A stretch of DNA of 40,269 bases. Origin: Nitrospirota bacterium (GTDB taxonomy: Bacteria; JACPQY01). The position numbers were made by a program, and so were the translations under genes. Positions 30,300 to 39,965 of the stretch are shown in pieces. The stretch spans positions 1 to 40,269 of the forward strand of contig JACPAV010000049.1 of the NCBI GenBank assembly GCA_016180645.1, given 5' to 3'. The notes under the pieces are model-generated. The model saw only the letters and a list, made by a program, of their open reading frames with translations. It was not told the DNA's origin and made no database searches. Numbering within the stretch: the first letter of the stretch is position 1; the number at the start of each line of letters is the position of its first letter.

Positions 30300-33200
30300 A
30301 TGCCCTACTCGGTTTTTCTCGGGGCCTTCCATCCGAATCTCGAAAACGCGTTCGTCCAGCGTCTTCGCCAGGTGCGACGGGAATGCGGTCCCATCGCCCC
30401 CCTGGTCATCGTCACCCCTTCGCGGCATCTCCTCGAGCGACTCCAGTGGGTGCTTGCTCGGGAAGGTCATTGGCTTGCCCTCCACTTCTGCACACTCCAT
30501 GGGCTGGCCCTGCGGATTCTCGAAGACGCGACGGGAGTTCCAGCGCCCCCTCCTTCCGCTCTCATGCTTCGGGAGATCATCCGTGCACATCTTCGCACCG
30601 TCGGGGGCCCCTTGGCCGGCCTGGCTGAACTCCAAGCGGGACCCGATTCCGTGGCTTCGACCCTGCGCGATCTTCAAGAGGGTCGGGTCGACCCCCGCCT
30701 GGCCCACCTCTGGCTGGAAGAACAATCGAACGCCTCAGCCGGGCGCAAGATGGAGATCACCGAGATGGGGGAACTCACCCACGCAAGTGAACTGATGGCA
30801 TTCTTCACCGACCTTTCCGACTCCCTCCTTCGGAAGAACCTCGTCACGGAGGCGAACCTCGCGGAAATGTCCATCGAGCATGTTCCCCGGTCCGGTTTTC
30901 TCGCCCGCGCCGCATGGATCTTTTACTACGGGTTCTACGACCTGACGCAGATTCAGACCGATCTCTTTCACACCATCGCGTCGAATCACGCGGTTGACGC
31001 ATTCATTCCCATCGCCGTCGCCCCCAAGCGCAGGGCGCGTCCCTCCTACGAATACGCCAATCGATATTTCGAGTCCTTCCTCCGTGGACTGGCAAGAGAG
31101 ATCACAATTTGCTCGGATCCCGATCCCAGCCCCCTTTCGGGCCTCCACGCAAGATTGTTCGATCTCCCAACGGGAGAGGCGTCACCGGACGATGCCTTCC
31201 ACGTGGTCAGCGTCTCAGGAGGCGAGGATGAAGTGCGCACCGCGGCCAAATGGATCCTCCGCGCCCACGAGGAACAGGGCACCCCCTTCTCGGAGATCGG
31301 GCTCGTCGCGCGAAATTGGGGCGGTTATTGGAGCCGGCTGCGGCGGATCCTGGGTGAGCACGGGATCCCCTTCACCACCCCCGAGCAAAAACCCGCCGCC
31401 GAACACCGGCTCATCCAAACCCTGCTCGCGCTCCCCAATTTCATGCTGGATGGATTCCGACGCGGCGCCGTGATCGAGCTCCTGTCCAGCCCGTACGTCC
31501 GGGTTCCCGATTCCATCCGCCGCGAGCCGGCCATATGGGATTACGCGTCTCGTCTCGCCGGCATCACCACTCCCGAATCGTGGGAGGCGCGACTCGGGCA
31601 CCTCGCCACAAAGATTTCGGAAGATTCGGAAGACGAACTCGGCCCGGCGGTCCCCCGGAAAAGCATCGAGACCCTCCTTCACATGGTCAAAACTCTCCGC
31701 AAGGCGGTCGAGTCCTTGACCACCGGATCCGCTCCGTGGGCCGATCACGCGCGGCGCCTGAAAGAGATCGTGTCCACGTTGCTCATCACTCCCCCTGCCG
31801 GTGAATCGCCAACGGAGGAGGAGAACTCGATCATGGACCAGTTCACCACCGTGCTCGGAGAATTGGAGATGCTCGATGGCATCCTTCCCGCGGTGACCGC
31901 GGATGAGTTCTACCGGGGCTTGGATCATGCCTTGCGCAGCATCGAGCTTCCGGCCGGTCCGCCGCGATCGGACGGCGTGAAGATACTGACGGCGATGTCG
32001 GCGCGAGGCTACGCGTTCGATCTCTTGATCCTTCTCGGCATGAACTCCAAAGGGTTCCCGCGCGCGGTCGAAGAGGATCCCTTGCTGCGTGACCGCTCTC
32101 GGGGCTTGATCACACGGCGCGCAAGGAAGGAGATCGAAAAGCTCGGCCACTACATGAGGCTGGCCGAGAAAATCGCCGGGCACGAAGAGGACCGGCTCCT
32201 GCTCAGCCTGCTCGCCAATGCGGCACGCCGGCAGATGGTGGTCCTGTATCAGCGGTCGGACGACGATGGCGCGCCTGCTCTGGCTTCTCCCTTCGTACAC
32301 GAGCTCCAGCAGGCAGCCGCCGGTGGGTTGGCCCCTCGCCAAGAGATTCGCCTCCCGCGCCCGGACCGTCAAAAAACGAACTTCGAGCGATCTCCAGTCG
32401 CGGACCTGTGGACGGGATCGTTCACCACACCTCGCGAGATCGCGGTCGCCGGCGCCGCCGTGAGCCGTCCGGTCGAAACCCTCGATACCTTCCTCGAATA
32501 TCCCGTCGAAGCCCTGGTTCGCTCCCTCGGGGCGATGAAGATGATCGAGAGCTGGACGGTCCCCGGCGCCTACGACGGACGGGTCAGGCCGGCCGATCCA
32601 CCGGCGATCATGAATTCCCCCGGGGGATTCTCGCCGTCCCTCCTGGAACGCTACGTCTCCTGCCCTTTCCGATTCTTTTCGGAGAGGGTACTGGATCTCG
32701 AGCCGTGGCCGGACGTGGAAGAAGACGATTGGCCCACCCCGATGCTCCTGGGAAACTTCGTGCATTCCGTCCTGGCCCGGTTCGGCCGCTGGGTGGACCA
32801 ATCGGGGCTTCTGCGCGGAAAGGTAACGGACTGGAGACCGGCGTTTTCGAAAACCTTTGACGAGGCCATCGAGGAGTTCGCGAGCGAACCTGGGAGAGGG
32901 TATCCCACGGTGTGGGAAGCGAGAACAGGTGCGATCCGAAACCTCCTGCTGGATCGGATCATCCCGGCGGATCTGGAACGGCTGAGTACACTGGGGGCCG
33001 ACCGACTCCTCGTCGAGAGGAAAGCCTCAACCCTGCTTGACCTCGAGACCGAAGGCGTCGAACGGCATGTCCGGCTCACCGGCCGGGTGGACCGCATGGC
33101 CCTTCTTGGGCCGCACCAGGCACCCCACGCCGTGGAAGTCATCGATTGGAAATTCAAGACCTCAAAAACGGACGGATTTCTCAAGAGCTGCTGGCAGAAT

Positions 33201-33656
33201 GCCGCGCGTGGGCGGAACCTGCAACCTCCCTTGTATGCCCTCCTCGCCGGTGAAATCCTGCGCCAGGAGGGAATCCAACCGCCCGCCGACGTGAGGACCA
33301 CGTTGGTTCCCATCGGCCCCCGGCTGGAGGGGGACCCTTTTCGGCTGGAGGCTTTCACGAATGAGGACTGGTCCGGAGAACGTGGGGAGCGGTTGACGTC
33401 CCTATTGGCCGGAATCGTCCATCGCATTCACGCGGGTGACTTTCAGCTCAGGCCGGCCGGTTCCCATTCGCCTTGTGACCGGTGCGAGTATCGTATCATG
33501 TGCCGGCGCGACCATCCCCCGTCCCGCCGCCGCGCAGAGCACGGGGCCACGTTCGGATGGCTGGAAACCGTCGCCCGGACGGACAAACCGGAGAGCGAGA
33601 AGAAACCTGCTCGCACCACCCTGTCGAAAACCCGGAAAGCAAAGTCTCCATCATGA
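30300..33656 (+). CDS. addB: AddB-like helicase/nuclease subunit with C-terminal Fe-S nuclease
   Basis: AddB pairs with AddA to resect double-strand breaks for recombination. This 1118-residue protein starts at ATG 30300 after AAGGGGGG. It has an inactivated UvrD-like helicase fold: LVIVTPSRHLLERL near the N-terminus, then KILTAMSARGYAFDLLILLGMN about residues 560-580. No GxGKT Walker A is seen. The C-terminal PD-(D/E)XK nuclease shows GRVDRMA and VIDWKFKT. Iron-sulphur ligands are Cys788 (YVSCPFRFF) and Cys1059, Cys1062 and Cys1068 (CDRCEYRIMC), the AddB arrangement. The C-terminal tail is basic. It overlaps addA by four bases (ATGA), so the two subunits are made together. Confidence 0.85.
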   Translation: MPYSVFLGAFHPNLENAFVQRLRQVRRECGPIAPLVIVTPSRHLLERLQWVLAREGHWLALHFCTLHGLALRILEDATGVPAPPPSALMLREIIRAHLRTVGGPLAGLAELQAGPDSVASTLRDLQEGRVDPRLAHLWLEEQSNASAGRKMEITEMGELTHASELMAFFTDLSDSLLRKNLVTEANLAEMSIEHVPRSGFLARAAWIFYYGFYDLTQIQTDLFHTIASNHAVDAFIPIAVAPKRRARPSYEYANRYFESFLRGLAREITICSDPDPSPLSGLHARLFDLPTGEASPDDAFHVVSVSGGEDEVRTAAKWILRAHEEQGTPFSEIGLVARNWGGYWSRLRRILGEHGIPFTTPEQKPAAEHRLIQTLLALPNFMLDGFRRGAVIELLSSPYVRVPDSIRREPAIWDYASRLAGITTPESWEARLGHLATKISEDSEDELGPAVPRKSIETLLHMVKTLRKAVESLTTGSAPWADHARRLKEIVSTLLITPPAGESPTEEENSIMDQFTTVLGELEMLDGILPAVTADEFYRGLDHALRSIELPAGPPRSDGVKILTAMSARGYAFDLLILLGMNSKGFPRAVEEDPLLRDRSRGLITRRARKEIEKLGHYMRLAEKIAGHEEDRLLLSLLANAARRQMVVLYQRSDDDGAPALASPFVHELQQAAAGGLAPRQEIRLPRPDRQKTNFERSPVADLWTGSFTTPREIAVAGAAVSRPVETLDTFLEYPVEALVRSLGAMKMIESWTVPGAYDGRVRPADPPAIMNSPGGFSPSLLERYVSCPFRFFSERVLDLEPWPDVEEDDWPTPMLLGNFVHSVLARFGRWVDQSGLLRGKVTDWRPAFSKTFDEAIEEFASEPGRGYPTVWEARTGAIRNLLLDRIIPADLERLSTLGADRLLVERKASTLLDLETEGVERHVRLTGRVDRMALLGPHQAPHAVEVIDWKFKTSKTDGFLKSCWQNAARGRNLQPPLYALLAGEILRQEGIQPPADVRTTLVPIGPRLEGDPFRLEAFTNEDWSGERGERLTSLLAGIVHRIHAGDFQLRPAGSHSPCDRCEYRIMCRRDHPPSRRRAEHGATFGWLETVARTDKPESEKKPARTTLSKTRKAKSPS

Positions 33657-36600
33657 ACGAGCAGCTTCCCGACTCCGAGGCACGTCAGCAGGCGTGGGAA
33701 GGAACAGAGCAGAATCTCATGATCGAGGCGGCCGCGGGAACGGGGAAGACGGAGGTTCTGGCTTTCCATTATCTTTCCCGCCTCTTCAGCCGAAATCGTT
33801 CGTTCTCACCCGGGCGGCCGTTGACTCCAGAGGAAATCGTGGCCATCACGTTCACGGATAAGGCGGCAGCCGAAATGCGACTCCGGATCTCGGAACACCT
33901 CGCTCGGATCGCTTCGGGCTTGCCGTGGGACCCCCATCCGCCGGCGACAGAGGCCGAACGTGCCGGGAGGCTGAGAGCGCTCCTCGATCACGTAGAATGC
34001 GGCCCCGATCGCGCCGCGGAAATGTCCCGAGATTCTCTGCGCCGCCTTGAGCGATCGCGCATCGGCACTATGCACAGCTTCTGCGCCCACCTGCTTCGGA
34101 TGCACCCCGTCGAATCCGGGGTCGATCCGGGCTTTGGAGTCGACAGCGGCGCGGAATTCGATCGCGTCTTCGATGTTGAATGGGAAAAATGGGCCCGGAA
34201 AATCCTTTCGAAGCCCGGCGATCCCGCGCTGCGGACGATCCTCACGGAGTTCTCCCTGCCGGACTTGAAGGCATTCGCGAAATCCCTTTCCGCGCACCTT
34301 CGGCCCGATGATCTGGCTGAATCCCTCGGTGGGCAGGGCCGGGATCCTGCGGCCTCCGATTCGCCGATCCTCCAAGCCGTCCGGCTTCTTGATCCGTTTG
34401 CGAAGCAGACCCGCGAACTTTTCATACGGAAAGGCTTCCTCCCCTTCGACGCCCTCCTCTCCAGAAGCGTCCGGTTGCTGCGCTCCCACCCCACGATCCG
34501 GAAGCAAATCCGCCAGGATTTCCGGGCGATCCTGGTCGACGAGTTTCAGGACACCGATCCGATCCAGGCCGAGATCGTGCTCTGGCTGTCGGGTGAACGG
34601 GATCATCCCCCGAACCCCGCTTGTCCCATGGGTCGATGGTCGCTTGAACGGGGGCGACTGTTTGTCGTGGGGGATCCCAAGCAATCGGTCTACTCCTTCC
34701 GGAATGCGGATGTGGCCATTTACGAAACGGTGAAAGAAATCCTCAGAGCGAATTCAGCCCACCTGCTGTATCTCCAAACCAATTTCAGGAGCGCGCCGGC
34801 CATACTCCACGCATCAAACGCAATCTTCAGCCATGTCTTCCAAGGACCGGACAATCCCCGGCACGTGCCCCTGATGCTCCAGCCGGGGCATGAAGGGCTC
34901 CCAGGAGCGGTGGAGTTGCACTGGTGCGAAACGGGCGACGCGGATGCGGAGAAGGCGGGGGACCTCGAAGGCGCCGCACTGGCTCAGTGGCTGCGCGAGT
35001 CGATCGAGCCGGAGATCACCCAACCGGATGGGACCGTCGAATGGGGACGCGCAGCCATCCTGGCAAGAAAGATGACCACCATCTCACCCATTCTGGATCG
35101 GCTCCGACAGTCAGGCATTCCCCACAGTGTCCATGGAACCAAACATTTCTATGCCCGCCCGGAAGTGACAGACTTCCTGAACCTTCTTCAAGCCATCGAC
35201 AATCCGGCTGACCGGACGTCTCTCGCGGGCGTCCTCCGTTCCCCCCTCGGAGGGTGTACCGACCAAGACCTGCTCGATCTGAAGTTACTGGGTGGCTTGG
35301 ACTATGCAACCGCCGGCAAGAAACTCCCCGCGGGAGTCCGGTGGCTTTACGACGTCCTGGCGGACCTGCACCGGTCCTCGGAACGGCGCACGCTTGAGGA
35401 AGTCGTGGATCTGGCGCTCAACCGCCTTCCGGTTCTCGAAATCGCCTCGGCCGGCTACGATGGGGAGCAGGCCGTGGCCAATCTCCTGAAAATCCGGAGA
35501 TTGGCGAGCGAGGAAGGGGCGATGGGACGATCGCTCCGGGCCTTCGTCTTCGGCATGCGGCGGAGAAGGAGGGATCTGGAAGAGGAAGCCGAGAGCCCCA
35601 TTTCCGAGGAATCGATGGATGCCCTCCACGTCCTCACGATTCACCAGGCGAAGGGGTTGGAATACGACGTGGTCATCGTCCCGATGATGAATCAGGGAAT
35701 CCAGCTTCGGTCCGACAAGACCGCCCGAGTGACTTGGAATCCGTTCCGGAATTTCACGGCGGCCGTCCTCGGTGAATGGAACACGGGAGACGTGGAAGCT
35801 TTGGAAACCCTGGGCGAGCAACTGGCCGGGCAGGAAGCCAGGCGGCTTCTTTATGTCGCGACAACTCGTGCCCGGAAACGACTCGCTTTCTGGGGAACGA
35901 GCAGGCAAGGCGTCCGGAGCAAGCTGCCCCTAATGGGAATTCTCCAAGAGGTTCCCGGTTTCAGGGAAGCCTTGGCCACAGCGGGCGATGGACCCACCCT
36001 GTTCAGGCCAGATGAAGAGGCCATGATACAAATCCGACGAATCGGCGCGCCGGACGCGTCCGAGTCTGGCCGACGGAATATCGCCGCCGCGCCCCGTTCT
36101 CTTTCCATCCCTCCGGATTATGCGGAACGTTGGAAAGCGCGCATGGAGGATCATCGCACCCGGCAGAATCGCCCCCTCTTCCTCAGCCCCTCGTCCGCCG
36201 GAACTTCGGACGCGCACCGGGGACCCGCCCTCCATCCCGCGCCATCTCCAAACTCGACGCATGGCTCCCACCCGCTTTCAGCTCGTCGTCCGTGGACGTG
36301 GGACTTGCGCGAAGCCAAGCAAGGCCCACGAGCGGAGGGGAGGACCGCGCTTCTGATTGGTTCGCTGTGCCACGCCACTTTGATGCGGATGGATTTCACC
36401 CAACCGACGGATTTGGCCCGATGGGTTGAGCAAGCCGGAGCACAAACTACCATCGAAGCCGGACCTGTGCCCGCGGATGCCCTGAATGCCGCAAGGGGAA
36501 TTCTCGATCGCTTTTTGGAATCGGTGGTTTTCGCCGACCTGGCGCGAGCGGAAATCCTGGCGCGTGAACTCCCCTTCATCCGCCGGATGGACGACGGTCG

Positions 36601-36832
36601 CGTCTTGCGTGGCGCCATCGACGTGGTCTATCGGCTTGATGGGAAAATCATCGTTGCCGACTACAAGACCGATGCGATTTCCGGAAAAGCGGCGATCCAA
36701 GAACGAGTCCTGGCCTACGCGGATCAACTCCGCCCTTACCGTGATGCGGTCGCCGATGGACTGGGTGAAAAGCCGCTCGCTCAGATCATTTTCCTCCGGC
36801 CGGGGATCGCCGTTCCGGTTCCTCTCGACTAA
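33653..36832 (+). CDS. addA: AddA-like helicase/nuclease subunit (UvrD family)
   Basis: The start at 33653 overlaps the addB stop (ATGA). An upstream start at 33482 would read through the end of addB and is unlikely. The 1059-residue protein is a superfamily 1A helicase: Walker A EAAAGTGKT (25-33), VDEFQDTDPIQAEI, GDPKQSVYSFRNADVAIYE, LQTNFRS, LTIHQAKGLEYDVVIVP and LLYVATTRARKRLAFWG. The C-terminal PD-(D/E)XK nuclease has GAIDVVYRLDGK and IVADYKTDAI. With AddB it would unwind and degrade broken DNA ends and load RecA. It is somewhat shorter than Bacillus AddA. The next gene begins eight bases after its stop. Confidence 0.92.
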   Translation: MNEQLPDSEARQQAWEGTEQNLMIEAAAGTGKTEVLAFHYLSRLFSRNRSFSPGRPLTPEEIVAITFTDKAAAEMRLRISEHLARIASGLPWDPHPPATEAERAGRLRALLDHVECGPDRAAEMSRDSLRRLERSRIGTMHSFCAHLLRMHPVESGVDPGFGVDSGAEFDRVFDVEWEKWARKILSKPGDPALRTILTEFSLPDLKAFAKSLSAHLRPDDLAESLGGQGRDPAASDSPILQAVRLLDPFAKQTRELFIRKGFLPFDALLSRSVRLLRSHPTIRKQIRQDFRAILVDEFQDTDPIQAEIVLWLSGERDHPPNPACPMGRWSLERGRLFVVGDPKQSVYSFRNADVAIYETVKEILRANSAHLLYLQTNFRSAPAILHASNAIFSHVFQGPDNPRHVPLMLQPGHEGLPGAVELHWCETGDADAEKAGDLEGAALAQWLRESIEPEITQPDGTVEWGRAAILARKMTTISPILDRLRQSGIPHSVHGTKHFYARPEVTDFLNLLQAIDNPADRTSLAGVLRSPLGGCTDQDLLDLKLLGGLDYATAGKKLPAGVRWLYDVLADLHRSSERRTLEEVVDLALNRLPVLEIASAGYDGEQAVANLLKIRRLASEEGAMGRSLRAFVFGMRRRRRDLEEEAESPISEESMDALHVLTIHQAKGLEYDVVIVPMMNQGIQLRSDKTARVTWNPFRNFTAAVLGEWNTGDVEALETLGEQLAGQEARRLLYVATTRARKRLAFWGTSRQGVRSKLPLMGILQEVPGFREALATAGDGPTLFRPDEEAMIQIRRIGAPDASESGRRNIAAAPRSLSIPPDYAERWKARMEDHRTRQNRPLFLSPSSAGTSDAHRGPALHPAPSPNSTHGSHPLSARRPWTWDLREAKQGPRAEGRTALLIGSLCHATLMRMDFTQPTDLARWVEQAGAQTTIEAGPVPADALNAARGILDRFLESVVFADLARAEILARELPFIRRMDDGRVLRGAIDVVYRLDGKIIVADYKTDAISGKAAIQERVLAYADQLRPYRDAVADGLGEKPLAQIIFLRPGIAVPVPLD

Positions 36833-36840
36833 AGAGGGGC

Positions 36841-37113
36841 GTGCAATTGCCGAATCTACAGAGAGGGATGTCTTCGGCTTCAGAATCGCTCTGCCCTGGG
36901 TGTGGGATCGAACCGCCCATTGAAGAGAATCTCTGCCCCTCCTGCCGAAACGACCAACGAATTCTGGGCGCTCTCGCCGCCTGGGTGGAGTCAACCGCCT
37001 TGCAAAGCACGTTTGCCGTTCGGGGCGTCAATCTCACCCAAGCTCTGGCCTACCCCCTAATGAAATCAATGATAGAGGAATTGGTCAGGCAGCAAGCCAC
37101 GGAAAAGCCATGA
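36841..37113 (+). CDS. Small zinc-ribbon protein
   Basis: The frame begins at GTG 36841, eight bases after addA, with AAGAGGGG before it. An ATG at 36868 is a second candidate but its GAGAGGG site is too close. The product is 81-90 residues with a zinc ribbon formed by CPGC and CPSC, followed by a helical region (LAAWVESTALQST, then ALAYPLMKSMIEELV). The family is not recognised; such proteins often bind nucleic acid or a partner protein. Its stop overlaps the start of the glycosyltransferase-like gene (ATGA at 37110-37113), so it is translated with that operon. Confidence 0.6.
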   Translation: MQLPNLQRGMSSASESLCPGCGIEPPIEENLCPSCRNDQRILGALAAWVESTALQSTFAVRGVNLTQALAYPLMKSMIEELVRQQATEKP

Positions 37114-38411
37114 CGGCCCTGGGCGACGCCCGACCCAAGATTTTCGCGGCCTTGTCCATCAAGCATGCCCCACTGATCCGACGTTTGAGTGCAACGGCCG
37201 ACATCCACTTGCCTACCATTCTGAGCTCAGCCATGGGCATCGGCGGAAGCGATTCCATTCGTCCCCTTTCCGATTTCAGAATTACACAACCTCCTGCATC
37301 CACCGATTTCGATGTGGCCGCCCGAATCCTCTCGAACGAGCTATCTTTCGGACTCTCCGAACGGTTCGGGAGAATGGTTTCCGTTCCGCTCGACGGGGCC
37401 GCCCTTTCCGCGGAATGGTGGCCGATCTACGAGGGAGCGGAAATCTTCGTCCGATGGGCGGAGGCGGTCGGGCCTCACCGGTTGCTGCTCGTGGAAAACG
37501 ATGTCACCCCCGTCACCTTCGCCTGCATCATCATGGCGCGAAGCATGGGCATCCCCTCCGTAACCCTCCAACACGGCGTGACCATCACGCGCAATCTCCA
37601 TCAAGCGCTCCATGCCGACCACGCCTGCGTCTACGGACCGGCCGGCGCGGAGTGGTATGAACGCGGCGGCGTTTCCGCCGATCGCCTCCACGTAACCGGC
37701 AATCCGGCTTTCGATGATCACTTCGTCCTCGCCGGCCACGCCAACCGTGCCACGGTTCGACAAAGCCTCGGCCTCGATCCGACGCGGCCGCTCGTCACCA
37801 TAGTCACCACGTGGGGCAATCCCTTCTCGTGGCGCAATCACACTCTCGATCTCATAGAAGTCTACACGCGCCTGCTGGACGATCTCGCCTCCCTCTCCTC
37901 CACGATCCCGTTCACCCTGTTCGTCAAGCGCCACCCGACGAGCGGCATGGCGTCCGCCTGGTGGGAGGATCAGTGCAGGGGGCGACGGATCGCCACCGCC
38001 GAGAGTCCGACTCTGCAAGGAACATCCCCTGCGGAGTATGGCCCGCTCCTCCTGGCCAGCGATCTTGTCGTCGGGTTCCAGTCCACGGTCCTTCTCGAAA
38101 GCGCCTTCTACGGCACGCCCACGGTCTCGCTTAATATCTTTCGATCCTTGGAGCCTTGGGAGAGATTGGCCGTCTGGGAAACTCGGAATCTGGAAGGATC
38201 GCGTGAAACACTTTTTGAAGCTCTGCGGCTCTCGTTCGGGAGCCGAACCGCGCTCGCTCCCCGCATCCGCGCCATCCTCGATCGAAGACATCCCTTCGTC
38301 GACGGGCGCAGTGGGGAGCGAGTCTGCCCGCTGCTCCAGGACATCGCCCGGAGACCAGCCCTGACCCCGCGCTTGACGCCCCATGAAAGCACCACTCACC
38401 TTGCCGGCTGA
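37110..38411 (+). CDS. GT-B-fold surface polysaccharide transferase
   Basis: The ATG at 37110 is inside an ATGA overlap. The 433-residue product has the pattern of the CDP-glycerol glycerophosphotransferase and capsule glycosyltransferase-like GT-B superfamily. Motifs are VTLQHGVTITRN (acceptor domain), RLHVTGNPAFDD, LVTIVTTWGN, TLFVKRHP and the donor-site segment STVLLESAFYGTPTVSLN. It should be cytoplasmic, transferring an activated sugar or polyol phosphate to a lipid-linked glycan or to protein. The specificity cannot be read. It is the second gene of an operon continuing with an acetyltransferase, an oxidoreductase and a cytidylyltransferase, which supports a role in building a modified surface sugar. 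Confidence 0.78.
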   Translation: MTALGDARPKIFAALSIKHAPLIRRLSATADIHLPTILSSAMGIGGSDSIRPLSDFRITQPPASTDFDVAARILSNELSFGLSERFGRMVSVPLDGAALSAEWWPIYEGAEIFVRWAEAVGPHRLLLVENDVTPVTFACIIMARSMGIPSVTLQHGVTITRNLHQALHADHACVYGPAGAEWYERGGVSADRLHVTGNPAFDDHFVLAGHANRATVRQSLGLDPTRPLVTIVTTWGNPFSWRNHTLDLIEVYTRLLDDLASLSSTIPFTLFVKRHPTSGMASAWWEDQCRGRRIATAESPTLQGTSPAEYGPLLLASDLVVGFQSTVLLESAFYGTPTVSLNIFRSLEPWERLAVWETRNLEGSRETLFEALRLSFGSRTALAPRIRAILDRRHPFVDGRSGERVCPLLQDIARRPALTPRLTPHESTTHLAG

Positions 38412-38967
38412 GAGATCGGGACGCTCGTCACCGCGCATGGCTTCGCGCGGCTATGTGCCTCCCGCGATTCTCCTGCGGATCGCCACCGGGCGGGACCTGC
38501 GCCCCTTGTGGCGCATCCGGAACGAACAGACGGCGCGCTATGCCTCCTTCAACCAATCCTACATACCGCTCAAGCAGCACGCCGCGTGGATGGAACGCAA
38601 GCTCGCCGAGGGACGCACCGTCATGTTCACCGTCTCCCGGCCCCACCGGGGCATCATCGGATACGTGCGATTCGAGCCGATCCGCGGGGCCAGGGATTCC
38701 TGGAAGATCAGCCTCGCTCTGGCGCCGTCGGAACGAGGTCGGGGGCTCGGCGTCCTCGCCATTCAATACGGTTGCCGGCTCCTCCACGCGATGGCCCGGC
38801 CCAGGCGGATCGTGGCCTACATCCCCAAAGAAAACTGGGTTTCTTTTCGGGCCTTCCAAAAGGCCCGGTTCCGGCTCCGGGGATCTTCCATCCAAAACGG
38901 ACGGCGACACTGGCGACTCATTCACACGTTTGGCGGCTCGGCCCGCTCCATTGAGATGCTGAATTGA
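38383..38967 (+). CDS. GNAT-family N-acetyltransferase, PseH-like
   Basis: The 194-residue protein is a GNAT fold. It has an early motif typical of sugar acetyltransferases such as PseH: LWRIRNEQTARYASFNQ followed by HAAWMERKLAEG. The acetyl-CoA pyrophosphate loop is PSERGRGLGVLA. The later VAYIPKENWVSFRAFQKARF matches the family's N-x-x-S-x-x-x-F-x-K-x-G/R-F pattern. PseH-type enzymes acetylate a 4-amino sugar nucleotide on the route to pseudaminic acid or related sugars. The start at 38383 overlaps the previous gene by 29 bases, and an ATG at 38437 is an alternative. The stop overlaps the next start. Confidence 0.78.
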   Translation: MKAPLTLPAERSGRSSPRMASRGYVPPAILLRIATGRDLRPLWRIRNEQTARYASFNQSYIPLKQHAAWMERKLAEGRTVMFTVSRPHRGIIGYVRFEPIRGARDSWKISLALAPSERGRGLGVLAIQYGCRLLHAMARPRRIVAYIPKENWVSFRAFQKARFRLRGSSIQNGRRHWRLIHTFGGSARSIEMLN

Positions 38968-39965
38968 AGCCCCCCCCCCGGACTTACTCCGCGGCGGTCG
39001 TCGGCGGAACGTGGATCGGCGTGCTCGCGGAGGTCGACCGGCGCCGCATCCCACCCTCCACCCACGCCGGCGCCTACGCCACCCATCCGCGCATCCGCTT
39101 CGCCGGAGTGGTGGAGAACGAACCGGCTCGGGTGCGGGAAATCCGGGCCCTCTATCCCACCCTGCCCGTCTTTCGCACGCCCGAGGCGTTGTTCAAGGAG
39201 GGAGTCCCCGACCTCGTTTCCGTGGCCACGCCCCCCGCAGCACGTGCACGGGTGATTCGAGGCTTGGTACAAGCGGGTGTGAAGACGATCCTGAGCGAAG
39301 TTCCATTCGCCGAAAGCATGCCGGAAGCGAGGAAAGTCGTCACCGCATCCGAACGTTCGGGGGCGTTGCTCCTGGCCAACCACTTGCGCCGATGCAATCC
39401 TCTTGTCCGCAAGGTCCGGCAACGAATTCGCGCAGGGGAAATCGGCGAGATTGTGCAGATCGGTTTTCTCTACACAGGCGGTCTCCGGTCGTGGGGATCG
39501 CACGGACTCGATCTCATCGTCCACCTCATAGGAACACCGAAACGGGTCCACGCCGGGAAAAGCCATACGGACTCCGGGCATACGGGCGATCCCAATGTGG
39601 ATGGGTGGCTGGAGTTCCGCAACGGCGTGAAGGCGGCACTGCTGACAACCCATTTCCGCGACCATCGATCATTTGAGCTGGATTTGATCGGTCGCCGTGG
39701 TCGGATCCGCTTGACCGATCTCGGCTTTCGGGCAGAGTTCTTCGGCCTCGGACAGAGCAAACGATTCTCCCAGCCGGAACTGGAGCTGAAATCGAGGGAG
39801 ATTTCCACCGACAGCACGTTCCTGCCTGTTGTGGATCACATCGTCAAGTGTCTCAATGGCGTTGAAAAGCCTCTCTTGGGAGCAAGCGAGGCGCTCCGCG
39901 TTGCCGAAGTCATCGAGGCGATGGAACGGAGCATGAAACGCGGGGGAGCGGCAGTGCAGGTATGA
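38964..39965 (+). CDS. Gfo/Idh/MocA family sugar oxidoreductase
   Basis: A TTG at 38964 overlaps the previous stop and is followed at once by a run of ten C. The 333-residue product has an N-terminal NAD(P)-binding domain (SAAVVGGTWIG, with the slightly altered glycine motif VVGGTWIG, then DLVSVATPPAARARV). The middle holds the family's SEVPFAES, where the usual E-K-P triad reads E-V-P, so the usual lysine is replaced by valine. A C-terminal GFO_IDH_MocA domain follows (SHGLDLIVHLIGTP, EFRNGVKAALLTT). Members oxidise or reduce sugars or sugar nucleotides. The missing lysine raises doubt about normal catalysis. It lies within the glycan operon. Confidence 0.82.
   Translation: MKPPPRTYSAAVVGGTWIGVLAEVDRRRIPPSTHAGAYATHPRIRFAGVVENEPARVREIRALYPTLPVFRTPEALFKEGVPDLVSVATPPAARARVIRGLVQAGVKTILSEVPFAESMPEARKVVTASERSGALLLANHLRRCNPLVRKVRQRIRAGEIGEIVQIGFLYTGGLRSWGSHGLDLIVHLIGTPKRVHAGKSHTDSGHTGDPNVDGWLEFRNGVKAALLTTHFRDHRSFELDLIGRRGRIRLTDLGFRAEFFGLGQSKRFSQPELELKSREISTDSTFLPVVDHIVKCLNGVEKPLLGASEALRVAEVIEAMERSMKRGGAAVQV
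38970..38979. repeat. Homopolymer tract of 10 C at the start of the oxidoreductase gene
   Basis: Ten C directly follow codon 2 of the oxidoreductase gene and encode Pro-Pro-Pro and the first base of Arg. A one-base slip would shift the frame of the whole gene. Confidence 0.9.

Noticed and set aside
33482-33652. Longer AddA start at 33482
   Set aside because: It would read out of frame through the conserved Fe-S end of addB. The ATGA overlap at 33653 is the normal operon arrangement.
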